A DNA stretch of 64,000 bases from Chitinophagaceae bacterium (lineage in GTDB: Bacteria; Bacteroidota; Bacteroidia; Chitinophagales; Chitinophagaceae), in assembly GCA_017307755.1 (NCBI GenBank), contig JAFKGQ010000017.1:1-64000 (forward strand), read 5' to 3'. This document shows positions 9,431-18,842 of the stretch, piece after piece. Both the position numbers and the translations under genes were made by a program. Position 1 is the first letter of the stretch. Every line of letters starts with the position of its first letter. The notes beneath the pieces were generated by a model that was not told the origin of the DNA, did no database searches, and was given only the letters and a program-made list of their open reading frames with translations.

Positions 9431-9597
9431 GATTTCCTATGTTTTAATTATACAGCAAATATCCTGGGTAATCGCAATATAGCACTTACCTGAAACGTCC
9501 AAATTTGCTGTTCAGAAAAGTCCAAAGTGTTTTGGGTTAACATACGACATCCAATCATAGATCGCCATGAAGGCGGGCCAGCCTCTTTACCTTTCAA

Positions 9598-9625
9598 CAA
9601 AAAAGCCACCGGAACATCCGGTGGC
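9598..9625 (-). terminator. Rho-independent terminator at the end of the eCIS operon
   Basis: A perfect 9-bp inverted repeat (GCCACCGGA at 9605-9613, TCCGGTGGC at 9617-9625, 3-base loop) is followed on the - strand by a run of six T (9599-9604). It lies 27 bases beyond the stop of the Lgt-like gene, the last gene of the long leftward operon. This supports that gene belonging to the eCIS transcription unit. Confidence 0.85.
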
Positions 9626-9651
9626 TGGCTTCAACGATCCCTGAAAAATGA

Positions 9652-10764
9652 CTATTCTTTAAATAATATATGATACACGCTATTCTCCCTCTCCGAGATC
9701 TCATACCCGCCCTTATGCTTTTGTATAAGCCGGATGATCTCGGCTATCCGCTCCACCAGAGGATAGAACAATTGTCCCCTGTCTTTATAAGACAAGGTAT
9801 AATGCGTAATCACCCTGCCTTCGCTCATCACCTTTCCCTTCGACAAACTCAGCCCCAGATCTGTCCGATACACATCCACCACGGGCCCACGCCCCCCGGA
9901 CTGCTCATCAGGCTGCACAATAGCAGAAGCTATCTGTCTGACATGCTTTGGACTGGTCATCTTGATAAAGATATCCTTACGCAGTATAATGACCGCCACC
10001 GCAAAAAAAAGCACCATCGACATCAGCAAATGCCACCCATACAGCGGCAGCAACCCCGCGATACTAAGCAAGCCCGTAACAGTGATCAAAATCAGAGACG
10101 TCCATTGCGCCTCCGATACGCCTTTCCAATAAGGCCGCTCAGGATCACCACGGTAAAATTCAATGACAAACCTAAAGGTCCCATATGCCACCGTATACAG
10201 GATCAGCACCGTCCCGGGAGGCGAATGCCGCAACACAAGACCCACTCCCAAAATAAGCACCATACATACAAATGCCGACTCCACCAGCGGCACCGGGAAC
10301 AACGGCACCCCTTCATAATAATGGGTGAACCCGGCCTCGACATGCTCGTGCCTATACACCACACCCCACCGGGCTGGCTTGCCATGACAACACCCTACAT
10401 TCAGACATCCCATCCTGCCAAAAACCATAAAGGCCGCAATCCCCAGAATGGTCATATCCAAATAGACCAGTACAGGTACATGGAACAAATAAAAGACCAC
10501 CGCACACATGATCAATATCGCAATTTCATGATGATAATAGACGATCACCTCTCTTCCCGTAATGATCTTGGCAAGGATGGCCAATAAAAAAAAAGTGGCC
10601 ACGGCCGTCAGACTCATCAGCAGGATGGGCCATGCAGAAAGCCCGAGGATCAGACATAGTCCCGCCCCCAGCAAACCACCGGTGACAAAACCCGTAATAC
10701 CAAAAAAATGGAAAGTATGGAACTTTCTACCAAAAATATTAACATGCAATCTGGGGAACGACAT
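9652..10764 (-). CDS. Lgt-like (prolipoprotein diacylglyceryl transferase family) membrane protein
   Basis: 370-residue polytopic membrane protein, about seven or eight hydrophobic segments in the first 260 residues. Lgt-family hallmarks are visible: FGRMGC at 115-120 followed by GCCHGKP, a PVPLVES block around 157-163 equivalent to the HPxQLYE block, and FRFVIEFYRGD at 197-207 holding the conserved Arg and Glu. The HGG-type loop of housekeeping Lgt is not evident, so this is a paralog. About 110 hydrophilic C-terminal residues are extra. It starts 2 bases after the glycosyltransferase-FkbM gene and is the last gene before the terminator, so it is cotranscribed with the eCIS genes. It may modify or anchor an eCIS component; this is inference. 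Confidence 0.75.
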   Translation of the reverse strand: MSFPRLHVNIFGRKFHTFHFFGITGFVTGGLLGAGLCLILGLSAWPILLMSLTAVATFFLLAILAKIITGREVIVYYHHEIAILIMCAVVFYLFHVPVLVYLDMTILGIAAFMVFGRMGCLNVGCCHGKPARWGVVYRHEHVEAGFTHYYEGVPLFPVPLVESAFVCMVLILGVGLVLRHSPPGTVLILYTVAYGTFRFVIEFYRGDPERPYWKGVSEAQWTSLILITVTGLLSIAGLLPLYGWHLLMSMVLFFAVAVIILRKDIFIKMTSPKHVRQIASAIVQPDEQSGGRGPVVDVYRTDLGLSLSKGKVMSEGRVITHYTLSYKDRGQLFYPLVERIAEIIRLIQKHKGGYEISERENSVYHILFKE

Positions 10765-10766
10765 AT

Positions 10767-12125
10767 TTAATTTCTTATATAAATGAACTGTCTGTGCGTA
10801 CTGATCTCCGGACGAAATAACAATTGAAAACCTGATGCCATCAGGCGCTGATGATCCAGAAAGTCCCGATGGGTTTCAATGACCATGATCTTCACGGCGG
10901 CAAGCGCCTCTTCGCAAAACTCGTTTAAAATAAGCTCCTCATACCCTTCCAGGTCCAGCTTCAATATAAACACCGGTCCATCCAGACTTTTGATAAAAGC
11001 ATTCAGGTTCACCGCTTCCACGTCGATGCTGCGATTGGAATTGGGTGACACAGACCACCTCCCCGTCCAGGCTTCGTCGTCGGGAGCGAACAGTTGTAAC
11101 ACACCCTCCTTTACATCCACTGCTTTGTTAAAAGCCGTCACATTCCGTAGTCTTCCGGCATTCTGGCTCAGATAATAAAAACTCTCGGGGTTAGGTTCGA
11201 ATGAAAAGATCTCCACATCCCGCAGGTACAGGGAACACATGATCGAAAAAGCGCCGATATGGGCGCCGCAATCCAACACATAGCTTTTATACGGAGGTTC
11301 ATATTGTCTGAGCACATTCTTAACCTTGTACATATCATGCTCCACCAGTTCCGGGATGATCCACATGTCGTCATCCGTATTTTTTCTAAACGCAATCTTT
11401 TCAAGATAGGACAGCAATTTCCGGTCGGCGGATATCTTCAAAAGAAAGTTAAAGAACGTTCCGTCCTCCAAAAGGTCCCTCCCCGGATGCTGCGCCATAA
11501 ACCCATTGGTCATATTACCCGAAAGCATATAGCAAAAGGACGGTTCATTAAATACCTGCATATGTCCCGTCGTGTCCCTGGTCATAAAGAATGCCTCAGG
11601 TTTGCTCCAACACACAGGCTGGATGAGCGAAACATCTATTTCATGCCATCTGACGCCGGCGCGCCGAATGGCGGTATCCAACGCATGTGCCCCGATGGTC
11701 TGCCATTCGATAGGTCTTCCGGATCGGATGATCTCACAAATCTCATCATAATATGCTTGCGCGATCCTGCTCCCCTGACGGGCGCCGATAAAACTATTGG
11801 AGATATTCCCCGATCGCTCCCGGAAAGCAAAAAGGTCATGATCATCCAGTTTATCGATAAGGGGTTGTAAAGATCGCATCGCGATACAATCGGAATCTAT
11901 CCAGACACCCCCAAACCTCGACACAAGGAACGCCCTTATAAAGTCAGCACGGTGTGCAATACAGAACTGAGAAAGATCGATGTCCCGGTCACGGTCGCGG
12001 AGCTTATCAAAATCCGCAGGCGTAAGCAGCCGCACATCTTCCCCGTGATCAAATATCGATCTATGACAGTCCTTGATCCACTCCGGTTTATCTCCTTCCC
12101 AATACATCCAGATAGGTAGGTTCAT
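10767..12125 (-). CDS. Glycosyltransferase (GT32-like, DXD) fused to FkbM-family methyltransferase
   Basis: 452 residues. The first about 210 residues are a GT32/capsular-type sugar transferase: IPIWMYW-like start (NLPIWMYWEGD), AHRADFIRAFLVSRFGGVW and the metal-binding D77-S-D79. From about 280 follows an FkbM-type SAM methyltransferase (VLDCGAHIGAFSI, FSFEPNPESF, LKLDLEGYEELIL). One polypeptide could thus add a sugar and O-methylate a glycan. The start overlaps the previous stop as ATGA (12122-12125), so the genes are translationally coupled. With the next upstream gene it forms a glycan-modifying pair at the end of the eCIS operon. Confidence 0.8.
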   Translation of the reverse strand: MNLPIWMYWEGDKPEWIKDCHRSIFDHGEDVRLLTPADFDKLRDRDRDIDLSQFCIAHRADFIRAFLVSRFGGVWIDSDCIAMRSLQPLIDKLDDHDLFAFRERSGNISNSFIGARQGSRIAQAYYDEICEIIRSGRPIEWQTIGAHALDTAIRRAGVRWHEIDVSLIQPVCWSKPEAFFMTRDTTGHMQVFNEPSFCYMLSGNMTNGFMAQHPGRDLLEDGTFFNFLLKISADRKLLSYLEKIAFRKNTDDDMWIIPELVEHDMYKVKNVLRQYEPPYKSYVLDCGAHIGAFSIMCSLYLRDVEIFSFEPNPESFYYLSQNAGRLRNVTAFNKAVDVKEGVLQLFAPDDEAWTGRWSVSPNSNRSIDVEAVNLNAFIKSLDGPVFILKLDLEGYEELILNEFCEEALAAVKIMVIETHRDFLDHQRLMASGFQLLFRPEISTHRQFIYIRN

Positions 12126-14344
12126 ATATTTACCTTGATAAGAATGATCATAGTGTCTACCTTCCCCACTTTGCAGTAAGCGCCCGACTCCAGCAATTCA
12201 TGGACAAAGGCCTGCACTCCGGGAAAATAATCCGCATAATCGTGAAAGGCGATATACCCCCCCTTCACCAGCGAAGGGGCCATCTGCCGGAAATCCCGGG
12301 CTACACTGGGATAATCATGCAGCCCGTCGATGATAAGAAAGAACAGGGGTTTACTCCACGTAATATCGCATGTCCGCCCTTGTATCACTTCCACCACCTC
12401 AGATAGACCCGCTGCTTGAAGATTAGAAGTAAATCGCGTGAGCGACGGAGCCACGGACACCAATCCCTGATCCAGCGAACCCAGGCGGCCGTCATGTGGG
12501 TCGATGGAAACAATCCTTACGTCCGGGAAGAACGTTTTTACCATACTTCCCAGCAGCACCGTAGACTTTCCTTCATAAGAACCCACTTCCACGATGGTAT
12601 GCTGGTCGGGCATTTGTATACAGGCTTTTAAGACCATCGTCATCAGGAGGTCGGCTTCCTTCTCTTCCAGCCACCCGTTTATCTTCTGTGTCCGCTTATA
12701 GGCAGACAACACACCCGTACCGTACATCTCCACCCCCGCATCAGGCATCGGGCGTCTGTAATTTCCTGACTCTTGTCTGATATGTTTTCGTAAAGGGTTT
12801 TCGTACTTACGTTCCACCGGGTGCACCCAATAGGCATCGGCACGGCTGAGTGCCGTCTGCATGTCCCTGACGGAAAAGACAGCCCGGTACTTTACAAAAT
12901 CATAGCTGCAGGGGTTCAATGCTATCTCATACCCCAACAGTCTTACCAGCGTAGGCAGGATCACCTCCTCCGTAGCCCATATCTTTGTCTCTTGCAGGAT
13001 CTTCTTCAGACATTCGTTCTCCCTTACCATCTTACAGATGTCCTTCACCGCCTTTGCCGTAAATACGGTGGATGGCCAGAATGTCCAATGGACAAACTTC
13101 TCCTCCCCTTCGGGGAACGCCTGCAGCAAAGGCTTCCAAAGATCAATTTCTTTAAATGCCTGCAGCGCGACATAGTTGTGCCTGTCATTAGGATAGACCC
13201 TGGCCGGGGCGCTGGATAACATACCCACACCGGGCCGGTTATGCAGATATTCTGCTAAATAGGAGGAATACCCGCCCCGTATCAGTAACTGGTCGGAGTC
13301 GACAATGGTGAACGTATCAAAGGATAAACTATCCACCGCATACTGCATACAGGAAAAAGCAAAATCATGGAGATATCCATGCTTCACTGGCCTTGGAGAA
13401 GGATATACCACGGCCCCGAACTTTTCAAAAAGCCACCGGTCCTTTAACAACCCGGAATTTCCTCCTCCATTATAAAGAATGATCGTCGCCCCCGGTTCAT
13501 GATAGTGCAGATTCCGGACAAGATCGACCACGCAATCCTCATTTTCGTGCACCAGACAGGCAAATACGTTTTTCACAGGAGCTACAGGTGGTCGTACAGA
13601 CACCGCCCCCTTCACCGAAGGCCCCTTCAGTAACGCTCCATTTGCATACACATGCCAATCACTGCTTACGATACGGCTGATATCTTCCACAGGGTAAGGA
13701 TGCCACCAGCCGCTGTCTGTCCTCTTGGGGCTAACGTTACTGGCATGTATCATATGAACAGAGAATGTATGATCTTCCAGTACTTTTACTTCCCTTGGCG
13801 GTGTCGCCCACACAAATAACCCATCCATCCCGACATCGTTCTCCACAAATCGCTGACGTTGCCAGAGTTCTTTTTTATAACACAGGGAGCTGCCCAGCAG
13901 CCACACCCGCTGGTCGGATGGATAGACATACTGAAAAGCCTGCTTTCTGACAACATCAAAATACAACAGCTTATTGATACCACAGACATTCATTCCTGTT
14001 CCCTCCAGCGCCTGTACCTGGTAGGTCAGACGGTTAGGAGCATACCAGTCATCGTCGTCCCAGTTGACGATCACACTCCCCATTGCATGCTCGCAGGCAA
14101 GATTGAGCTTGGCCCCCAGCGTGATCTTACCCTGCAGCGCATAATAACGTATCGATGGATCATCCGGCACCAGGTCCGCAATACTATCCGTCCCGTCATC
14201 GATGATGATCAGCTCTTTAAAAGGATAATCCTGCCGCAGGAAATAGCGGATGGCATGCGGTACAAATGCCCGCCTGTTATAGGTTGGCATGACGCAGCTG
14301 ACCAAAACCTCATTCTTTTTTTTAATCGCCATATGTTTATCCAT
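12122..14344 (-). CDS. Multidomain glycosyltransferase (GT2) - unknown middle - SAM methyltransferase
   Basis: 740 residues. The N-terminal GT2/GT-A domain (about 13-230) has VSCVMPTYNRRAFVPHAI and the acidic NWDDDDW at 94-100, which binds the nucleotide sugar and metal. The middle (about 250-530) looks like a second transferase-type domain (FACLVHENEDCVVDLVRNL, TIVDSDQ, a DxD-like motif), possibly a second GT-A fold. The C-terminus (about 565-740) is a class I methyltransferase of the Methyltransf_24/CmcI type (VEVGSYEGKSTVLLG, SIDPHDG, IDGLHDYPSV, GGYIAFHDYADYFPGV). It overlaps the preceding stop by 8 bases. Cytoplasmic glycosylation of an eCIS part or synthesis of a surface glycan are both possible; context favours the first. 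Confidence 0.78.
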   Translation of the reverse strand: MDKHMAIKKKNEVLVSCVMPTYNRRAFVPHAIRYFLRQDYPFKELIIIDDGTDSIADLVPDDPSIRYYALQGKITLGAKLNLACEHAMGSVIVNWDDDDWYAPNRLTYQVQALEGTGMNVCGINKLLYFDVVRKQAFQYVYPSDQRVWLLGSSLCYKKELWQRQRFVENDVGMDGLFVWATPPREVKVLEDHTFSVHMIHASNVSPKRTDSGWWHPYPVEDISRIVSSDWHVYANGALLKGPSVKGAVSVRPPVAPVKNVFACLVHENEDCVVDLVRNLHYHEPGATIILYNGGGNSGLLKDRWLFEKFGAVVYPSPRPVKHGYLHDFAFSCMQYAVDSLSFDTFTIVDSDQLLIRGGYSSYLAEYLHNRPGVGMLSSAPARVYPNDRHNYVALQAFKEIDLWKPLLQAFPEGEEKFVHWTFWPSTVFTAKAVKDICKMVRENECLKKILQETKIWATEEVILPTLVRLLGYEIALNPCSYDFVKYRAVFSVRDMQTALSRADAYWVHPVERKYENPLRKHIRQESGNYRRPMPDAGVEMYGTGVLSAYKRTQKINGWLEEKEADLLMTMVLKACIQMPDQHTIVEVGSYEGKSTVLLGSMVKTFFPDVRIVSIDPHDGRLGSLDQGLVSVAPSLTRFTSNLQAAGLSEVVEVIQGRTCDITWSKPLFFLIIDGLHDYPSVARDFRQMAPSLVKGGYIAFHDYADYFPGVQAFVHELLESGAYCKVGKVDTMIILIKVNI

Positions 14345-15332
14345 TCGGTCTTTCCATCAGCTTCGTAAATTTTTCCGATTTCAGCAAAGTATCCACTTCC
14401 TGCTGCTGTTTCTGCAGCGCTTCCACCTGGGATCTCAGCGTGTTGATCGTCTCATCCTTTTTGGCCGCATCCTGACGGGCTGAATCCAACGCTGCCTGGA
14501 GATTATTCAACTGTGCTGCCGACACCGCTCCCCCGGCCCCGGTTGTCGCTACAGGAACTGTCCCGGCAGGAGTTGTCGAGGCAGTAGCCGCTCCGCCCGC
14601 GGCAGTCCCTTCCTTCACTATACTATAATACTTCACCTTTCCATTCTCCTCATACAATCGCACTGCCTGTCCCGCCTTCAGGTTCAAAGGCATGGAGGTG
14701 ATGTTCTGCAGGGACGTAGAATTAAGACCCGGCTGATACGGCACCACTTCCTGTACAGCGACATTCTTTGTCGCAAGATTGAGCCGGGCCGCATTGACAT
14801 CCTGGTTGATCACATCATTGTGTTTTACCCCCGTCACCTGTAGGGGATTAAGATCCATGTTCGGTATGGCGTTCTTGAATATATCCGCGATAAACCCCAG
14901 AGAAGTGCTGGCTTTTCCCTTGTACTCATTAAAGACACCCTTAAAATCGGATTTTTGAAAAAAGTCGACCCCCTTAAACACCTGCGCCGTGTTCAACCTG
15001 TCCTTACCCGCCGGCCGCTCGCGCGTTGTCCTGATCCTGATCGTTACACTCTCCTGGGTATTGGCATTCCATAATACAGAGCTCTCCGTACTATCCAACA
15101 GCTTTTCATTAAGAAAGACCTTAAAAAAGAGATCAGGCGCCTGCTCGTATTGCAGCTTTTTAAGATCCAGGGTGATGCTAAATCGGCCGTTGTCGTCCGT
15201 ATTAGCGCTGCCCAATGCAGCTTGAGCGCGCTGCGTATTGGTATCCCAGGCCTCGACAGACAGCTTCGGGACACCCTCGTTGGTGTCCCTGTCGATCACC
15301 TGCCCGGTGGCAGTATATATTCCATTACTCAT
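14337..15332 (-). CDS. eCIS-associated protein with carboxypeptidase-regulatory-like domain and C-terminal coiled coil
   Basis: 331 residues. Residues 1-100 form a beta-sandwich resembling the carboxypeptidase regulatory-like fold (ATGQVIDRDTNEGVPKLSVEAWD, TDDNGRFSITL). A middle region of about 150 residues has no family. A Gly/Ala/Thr-rich linker (about 245-270) precedes a C-terminal coiled coil (about 275-325: LNNLQAALDSARQDA, LRSQVEALQKQQQEVDTLL). There is no signal peptide. It starts 6 bases after the DUF6519 gene. A structural role, such as fibre, adhesin or trimeric stalk at the baseplate periphery, is plausible. No homolog is recognised with confidence. Confidence 0.6.
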   Translation of the reverse strand: MSNGIYTATGQVIDRDTNEGVPKLSVEAWDTNTQRAQAALGSANTDDNGRFSITLDLKKLQYEQAPDLFFKVFLNEKLLDSTESSVLWNANTQESVTIRIRTTRERPAGKDRLNTAQVFKGVDFFQKSDFKGVFNEYKGKASTSLGFIADIFKNAIPNMDLNPLQVTGVKHNDVINQDVNAARLNLATKNVAVQEVVPYQPGLNSTSLQNITSMPLNLKAGQAVRLYEENGKVKYYSIVKEGTAAGGAATASTTPAGTVPVATTGAGGAVSAAQLNNLQAALDSARQDAAKKDETINTLRSQVEALQKQQQEVDTLLKSEKFTKLMERPNG

Positions 15333-15338
15333 AACAAG

Positions 15339-18300
15339 TTATTTATTTAGTACAGTACAGCAAAATTTCTCAAAAGAGGTTTTCAGCACCGGCAGTATAG
15401 GAATGGTGGACAGCCAGTAGCCATAAGTACGGAAGGTCTTCACATATTTCCGCTTGCTGAAATTGCATATCCGGTAAACCTTTCTGTTCTGTATCATCAC
15501 CGTTCCGAGATAAACTTTATCTTTCTCGTTACAATCAGGACAATCGATGATAAACTTCCCGCAGAAGGCATCCTTTAAATGTTGTAATAAATGCCCCATC
15601 AGGTCCTTAAATGCTGCTATCACGTCATCATGATAATCCGCGATGTCGTAGGGTGGCTCCTCCGTATAGTTCGGTGAGGGTGTTGCGAACGCTTTTCCCA
15701 CCTCGACGACAGTCAGAGTATTGGAAATACTATTCAACACAAAGACCGTATTATTATTCACCGTGGATACCATGGCCAACGGGTATAGCTGCACGGGTAT
15801 CCTGAACTTCCCATCCAACGAATGGTTCTTCAGGTCCATCCTCGTTACCTTGAACTTGTCGGAATCGCTGATCAGCAGATATTCTCCTTGCTGCGTCTGC
15901 ACAGCCGCCAGTCTGTAAAAAGGATCCGTGTCGATCGTTATGGGTGCAAAGATGTCATTGACACTATTGACATCGATCCCTCTGAGAAGCCGCACAGCAT
16001 TAAAACTGGTGGAATATAAGACATTCTTATATACCCATATATCATCCTTGTTATTGTCTCCGCCGACAAAAAAGGTCCTGGACAGCGCACTCGTCCCCAG
16101 ATCGATGGACATCACTTGTGTAAATTGATCCGTCTCCGTGGCTATAGCGGCATTGCTGGCGACATACGCCAATGTTTGTCCCGCGGGGATCACGATCAGC
16201 CCCGTACCATTAAAGGCGCTGATCTGTGTCTCGGTAAATCCCGCCGTGCCGATGCCCGTTATCCTGTAAAGCCCCCTGGTCTTTGAAATGGCATAAAGCC
16301 CGAATTTGTCGCTATAGGCCAGGCTGACATATTTAAAAGCGCATTTTACGGATGAACCATTTACCCAGTCATGCTTACCGCTGGCCGTATCGATAGATAC
16401 GACGGCGATCACCGAATCCTTGTTATCCAGCAGCCCCGTCGCGTATAATTCTTTCCCGTCCGTGGATACCGCGATATCCTGCAGGACGATATTAGTGCTG
16501 GAAGGAAAGATCAACGTTTGTTGCAGCAGACGGGTGGAAAGGTTATATACATATATCCTGTTATTCCTCCCGCAGGTATAGGCAAAGTTCGCCGCGGGAT
16601 TGAGCCGGAGCCTGTTGTGGAATTTAAAGACAGGTCCGAAAATAGTGTCCAGACCAGGGTCGATCTTATAGGCCGGGAAAGGATGGTCCCTGTCAAACAT
16701 TCCGCAGAATGTTTCACTTGCCAGCAGATCCCGCAACTCCTTATACACACAATACAACAGCTGGTCCTCGTTTTGCTTCTCTTCAGGTTTTTGGTTGCAA
16801 AGCTCGCTGCGCTCCTTCTTACCCGAAAGGAATACAAAAGGCCCGCTGGCGGAATTTACCAGCCCCCAGATCAGATTCATCAGGGCCGTAATACGTTGCT
16901 GGCCTATCGGCACGGGCGGCGTATCGTTTTGGGGAAAGGTCAGCTGCTTCTTTACCCAGTCGAAGAGGGGTTTGATATCGTCATTAAAAAAGTCCTGTAA
17001 CAAGGAACCCTCCAGCACTTCTTCCCAAAAGGTCTTTTTAACATACTGCTCCAGGGACAGCGACGGTCTGTCCTTCCCCTTATAGGCAATACTCATGCTT
17101 ACCTCCCCATTGCCCTCATTACTCAAAAGCCCCGCAGCCGCGGCTTCCGCCACTATGTTATATCGAAAGCCGGAGCCCTCGTTCAGCCGGATGATATTCC
17201 CTTCACAATCCAGGGCATAGCCGTTCCCGATCACAACATATTCACGGGTAGGACCGCAGGTTACCTTCATCCCACAGACAACCCCATAACCATGCAGATG
17301 TTTATTATGGTCCCGCAGATCACTCGCAGCACACAGCAGGTCCAACGCCTCCTGCACATTGTCCGCTTCTCCCAGATCACAGTTATCGCTCTTAAAACAA
17401 ATATCCTCTGCACAAATATCCGTCAGCGATGGGAATAACTCCCGGCAATCTTCCCAGGTCACGAGGCCGCCGGCAGCTTTCAGAAAAGCCAGCTTGCTAT
17501 AATGATGACGGGTGCCCACCGGCGGTCGTTCCAGCGGTAGACCGCCAGGATCGTTAGGAGGCCACTCGATCTGCGCAGTCGCCGTACGAGCCGGTATCAG
17601 CCAATAATCACCCGGACTACAGGTACCGCTGGAGAACTGCATTTCAATACCCTCATCGAGGTCCATCCATCCGCTGACGATCGCCGTTCCATTCTCATCC
17701 GCCGATGCACTGGTCTGATCCCACCGGCGCAGCTTCAACCCTGCCATTCCTTTATATTGGTTCACCGACGTGCCGAGCGTTATCTCCCGGGTCGCAGCCT
17801 CCACCCCGATGATCTTCACCAACGGGTAGGGCTCATTCTGCAAGGTAGATATATCATCCACGATCTCTACCCACTGTCCCGTAGCAAAGCTCATCACATC
17901 ATCCTTTCCGATGCTGGCCACCGTGACCTTGCTGCCGCTGATGTCTTCGATGGTCGTTTCCAGCGTGGCATTATCCCGCGACCATTTGAACGAGGCGCTC
18001 GCAAGAGACGTCCCCTTCTGTATCTCCACCCTGTACAACTGGTTCTCTAACCCTCTGAAACCCGAACTGGGCTTTAGCGAACAGGGGTCATTCTTCGATG
18101 TATCCGTCTTTGTACGGACAGCCAGCGTTCCGCTGGACGGTTTGATCAGGTCCTTCCATTCCTGAAAGCTCGTCTTACAGGAAGCCGCCGGAGCATTGGA
18201 AGCATCCACCTTCAACAGCTTCACCTGCCACACGGTCTGCAGCCTCGCCGTAGTATCCGCCTCCCCCAGCGCTACTTCCTGGATCGCAGGATTATCCAGA

Positions 18301-18815
18301 TGGTTCACCTCCCGCTGCCAGGCATCGATATAAACAAGATAGGTGCCGTCCGCAATATTCAAATGTGATCCCTCCAATGGGCTGGCCGGACTCTCGGGAG
18401 GACTTACCGGACTTTCCACGGGGCTCAAAGGACTTTCCACAGGACTCGCCGGACTCTCCGGCGGGCTCAATGCGCCTTCTTTCTTTAGATACTTAGTGTC
18501 CGGATCAGGATAGTACGGCTGATTAAAATAACTTAGGTTCTTACCCTCTGATTCACACAGCAATCCCCCTACATACATGCGCCCCGGAGCAATCGTCAGA
18601 CCGACCCCATTTACCACCTTGATAAGGAATCCTCCATTCTTTTTGGGCACGCCCGAATACCCTATTACGTCTATGGTTTCCGTATGCGTCCTGTACAGTT
18701 GAATGTCCAGTTGCTCATTCAGGTCGGCATCGAGGGTTACCCTGCCTTGCTGGTTGATGACCCCGCTATAATGATTTTCTTTTCTGAATAATTTGCGGGA
18801 AATATCGCTTGCCAT
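15339..18815 (-). CDS. DUF6519-type eCIS protein with Ser-Pro-rich linker and beta-propeller-like C-terminal half
   Basis: 1158 residues. The N-terminus (SRKLFRKENHYSGVINQQGR, VTLDADLNEQLDI) is the characteristic start of DUF6519 proteins found in phage-tail-like clusters. Residues about 116-150 are a low-complexity repeat of SPxES/SPxSP units. The region to about 450 is beta-rich and tail-fibre-like. After about 715 come repeats of the type YVYNLSTR, IAVSTDGKELYATG, VVSIDTASGKH, suggesting a beta-propeller (YVTN-like) to about residue 1055. The propeller could bind a surface ligand, making this the best candidate for a receptor-binding or baseplate-peripheral fibre of the particle. It sits 27 bases after the gpI-like gene. 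Confidence 0.75.
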   Translation of the reverse strand: MASDISRKLFRKENHYSGVINQQGRVTLDADLNEQLDIQLYRTHTETIDVIGYSGVPKKNGGFLIKVVNGVGLTIAPGRMYVGGLLCESEGKNLSYFNQPYYPDPDTKYLKKEGALSPPESPASPVESPLSPVESPVSPPESPASPLEGSHLNIADGTYLVYIDAWQREVNHLDNPAIQEVALGEADTTARLQTVWQVKLLKVDASNAPAASCKTSFQEWKDLIKPSSGTLAVRTKTDTSKNDPCSLKPSSGFRGLENQLYRVEIQKGTSLASASFKWSRDNATLETTIEDISGSKVTVASIGKDDVMSFATGQWVEIVDDISTLQNEPYPLVKIIGVEAATREITLGTSVNQYKGMAGLKLRRWDQTSASADENGTAIVSGWMDLDEGIEMQFSSGTCSPGDYWLIPARTATAQIEWPPNDPGGLPLERPPVGTRHHYSKLAFLKAAGGLVTWEDCRELFPSLTDICAEDICFKSDNCDLGEADNVQEALDLLCAASDLRDHNKHLHGYGVVCGMKVTCGPTREYVVIGNGYALDCEGNIIRLNEGSGFRYNIVAEAAAAGLLSNEGNGEVSMSIAYKGKDRPSLSLEQYVKKTFWEEVLEGSLLQDFFNDDIKPLFDWVKKQLTFPQNDTPPVPIGQQRITALMNLIWGLVNSASGPFVFLSGKKERSELCNQKPEEKQNEDQLLYCVYKELRDLLASETFCGMFDRDHPFPAYKIDPGLDTIFGPVFKFHNRLRLNPAANFAYTCGRNNRIYVYNLSTRLLQQTLIFPSSTNIVLQDIAVSTDGKELYATGLLDNKDSVIAVVSIDTASGKHDWVNGSSVKCAFKYVSLAYSDKFGLYAISKTRGLYRITGIGTAGFTETQISAFNGTGLIVIPAGQTLAYVASNAAIATETDQFTQVMSIDLGTSALSRTFFVGGDNNKDDIWVYKNVLYSTSFNAVRLLRGIDVNSVNDIFAPITIDTDPFYRLAAVQTQQGEYLLISDSDKFKVTRMDLKNHSLDGKFRIPVQLYPLAMVSTVNNNTVFVLNSISNTLTVVEVGKAFATPSPNYTEEPPYDIADYHDDVIAAFKDLMGHLLQHLKDAFCGKFIIDCPDCNEKDKVYLGTVMIQNRKVYRICNFSKRKYVKTFRTYGYWLSTIPILPVLKTSFEKFCCTVLNK

Positions 18816-18842
18816 AGTTGCGTCCTCCTCTTTGTTTACTTT

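Noticed and set aside
9670..10587. 305-codon + strand ORF opposite the Lgt-like gene
   Set aside because: Low-complexity, His/Gln/Arg-rich shadow of a GC-biased coding strand; the - strand frame has clear Lgt motifs.
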